Shown piece by piece: positions 5,784-7,065 of a stretch of DNA of 7,065 nt (position 1 is its first letter; each line of letters starts with the position of its first letter). The stretch is taken from contig DNFZ01000138.1 of assembly GCA_003486785.1 (NCBI GenBank), positions 1-7,065 of the forward strand, read 5' to 3'. A program made the translations under genes and the position numbers. The notes under the pieces were generated by a model, which saw only the letters and a program-made list of their open reading frames with translations, was not told where the DNA came from and made no database searches. Origin of the DNA: Clostridiales bacterium (GTDB lineage: Bacteria > Bacillota > Clostridia > Christensenellales > CAG-138).

Positions 5784-7065
5784 TTAGAATACACGTCTGC
5801 CGTTGACGAAATTGCGCGTCCAATATGCGGTTGTGATCGAACTGGTGATCACCTTGCCGGAGCTGGACGAAGCATGGATGAATTTTCCGCCTCCGATAAA
5901 GATTCCCGTATGGCTTACCCTTGTGGATGTATCGTTCTTGAAGAACACCAGATCGCCCCTTTGCAGATCGCTGATGGATGTGACCTCAGTCCACCTGCTG
6001 ACAGAAGAGAATCCGGAGGCGCTGTAGCGGCTGGTGCTCACGCCGCAGGTGCGCAGACAGAAGTAGACAAGCCCGGAACAGTCAAATCCTTTTGACGGGC
6101 TCTCTTCGGACCATGCGTAGGGTATGCCCAGCATCGCGCTCGCAACCGAAATCAAACCGTCCGCGCTGTAAGACGCGGAGTAGCTGATGTTTTCCGTCAC
6201 AGGCGCTGCTGTCGCTGCGGGTGCGGACGTCGTTGTGCTGCCGCTGCCGGAGGACGTGCTGGCCGGCTTGCTTGTCGTCGTCGGTTTATTTGTCGGCTTT
6301 GGCGTCGGTTTTGGAGAAGGTGTCGGCGTCGGATCGATCTTCGGCCGCGCTTCGGGAGAATATAAAAGATCCCGGTCGTCTACGCTGAACACGCCGTCCG
6401 CGTTGAGCTTGTTTTTTGTTTGAAACGCGCGGAGCGCTTCTTCTGTCGCCACGCCAAAATATCCGTTTATCTTTGCTTCGTAGTAGCCGAGCTCGTTTAA
6501 GCGCGACTGCATACTCTCCACGTCGGTTCCGCTGTCGCCTAGTTTGATCTCATAGGGAGTTGCGTCTGCGCTGAAGAGTTGCTCCTGCAGCTTTCCTGTT
6601 GCAATGCCATCGGTCGGTTCGTCAATCGTTCGCTGAAAAAGTTTGACGGCAACCGTCGTAGCCGCATTAAACACGGTAGTGGGTTCATCCGAATCGAGAT
6701 AGCCAAGCTCCATGAGCCGGTCCTGCAGTTGCGATACGGTCGGATAATTGTCGTTTTCCTGCAGCAGCGTAAACTGCGAAACCAAAACGCCTGCGGTTGC
6801 TTCCGGCTCGGCATGCGCTGCAGCCGAATCGCGGGATGCCGGTAATAATGCTTCTGCGCTGAATGGGATCGGCGTTGGCGTCGCCTCGCGAATTGCGAGA
6901 TGGGCTTCGAGTGCGACAGCGTTTGCGCCGGAAAAACGGTTGATCGCCAGCGGGAGAACAAGAAACGCAATCACACATCCGCCTGCAATGGTTACAATCC
7001 ATGTACGCGCGGAGGAAGGGAAGAGGTGCTTATGTTGTTTTCCGGAGGGAAGGCGCGGTGTATTC
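5784..7065 (-). CDS. Membrane-anchored peptidoglycan-binding NlpC/P60 hydrolase, N-terminus cut by the window
   Basis: The frame is open from the right edge, giving 426 visible residues. The GTG at 6974 is not taken as the start because it would cut through a transmembrane segment, W22-I41 (WIVTIAGGCVIAFLVLPLAI), preceded by a basic stretch. This looks like a single-pass anchor with the rest outside. Two peptidoglycan-binding type-1 repeats follow, at about 6567-6755 (SQLQDRLMELGYLDSD) and 6354-6554 (QSRLNELGYYEAKINGYFG). A Pro/Thr/Ser/Lys-rich linker covers 6189-6335. The C-terminal NlpC/P60 domain has the Cys-His-His set C329 (FDCSGLVYF), H385 (SHTGIFIG) and H397 (FIHASS). Such enzymes cut peptide stems of peptidoglycan, typically the D-Glu to diamino-acid bond, in cell separation, wall turnover or spore-related remodelling. 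The PflX-like gene follows after one base. Confidence 0.93.
   Translation of the reverse strand, partial: NTPRLPSGKQHKHLFPSSARTWIVTIAGGCVIAFLVLPLAINRFSGANAVALEAHLAIREATPTPIPFSAEALLPASRDSAAAHAEPEATAGVLVSQFTLLQENDNYPTVSQLQDRLMELGYLDSDEPTTVFNAATTVAVKLFQRTIDEPTDGIATGKLQEQLFSADATPYEIKLGDSGTDVESMQSRLNELGYYEAKINGYFGVATEEALRAFQTKNKLNADGVFSVDDRDLLYSPEARPKIDPTPTPSPKPTPKPTNKPTTTSKPASTSSGSGSTTTSAPAATAAPVTENISYSASYSADGLISVASAMLGIPYAWSEESPSKGFDCSGLVYFCLRTCGVSTSRYSASGFSSVSRWTEVTSISDLQRGDLVFFKNDTSTRVSHTGIFIGGGKFIHASSSSGKVITSSITTAYWTRNFVNGRRVF

Noticed and set aside
6972..6974. GTG as the start of the NlpC/P60 gene
   Set aside because: It lies inside the hydrophobic anchor segment, and the frame continues open to the right edge with a basic N-terminal flank, so the true start is outside the window.

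Overview
The window looks like a piece of a chromosome from a moderately GC-rich, anaerobic, Clostridia-like Firmicute. This is an inference from three things: strong GGAGG-type ribosome binding sites, a Gram-positive style membrane-anchored NlpC/P60 wall hydrolase, and oxygen-sensitive enzyme families (a PflX-like radical SAM protein and an iron-sulfur-flavoprotein-like reductase). I see no rRNA, tRNA, CRISPR array, transposase or phage gene.

Layout. (1) Positions 1-1229, minus strand: two flavodoxin-fold genes that overlap by 4 bases (GTGA). The second is cut by the left edge. (2) Positions 1230-1391: a divergent regulatory gap with one promoter facing each way and a cluster of ATGAT/ATCAT palindromes over the minus-strand promoter. 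(3) Positions 1392-4466, plus strand: proA (glutamate-5-semialdehyde dehydrogenase), a Cof-type HAD phosphatase and a ROK-family sugar kinase. The gaps are about 40 bases, so they are probably one transcript from the promoter at 1336-1364 to the terminator at 4507-4539. (4) Positions 4467-4903: a 437-base gap between convergent genes. It holds two hairpins (one a good terminator), a 36-base direct repeat present twice at 75-base spacing with a hairpin in each copy, an orphan ribosome binding site with a 5-codon ORF, and a minus-strand promoter candidate. (5) Positions 4904-7065, minus strand: a membrane-anchored peptidoglycan-binding NlpC/P60 hydrolase, cut by the right edge, followed one base later by a PflX-like radical SAM gene.

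How the genes work together. ProA performs the second step of proline synthesis, but no proB is present here. The HAD phosphatase and ROK kinase point to sugar or sugar-phosphate handling, and their link to proline synthesis may be only co-transcription. The flavodoxin pair is probably an electron-transfer or detoxification module under local control. The hydrolase and radical SAM protein are translationally adjacent, but no joint role is known to me. Nothing here is clearly a new multi-gene system. The least explained parts are the repeat-bearing gap at 4551-4903 and the hydrolase/PflX pairing.
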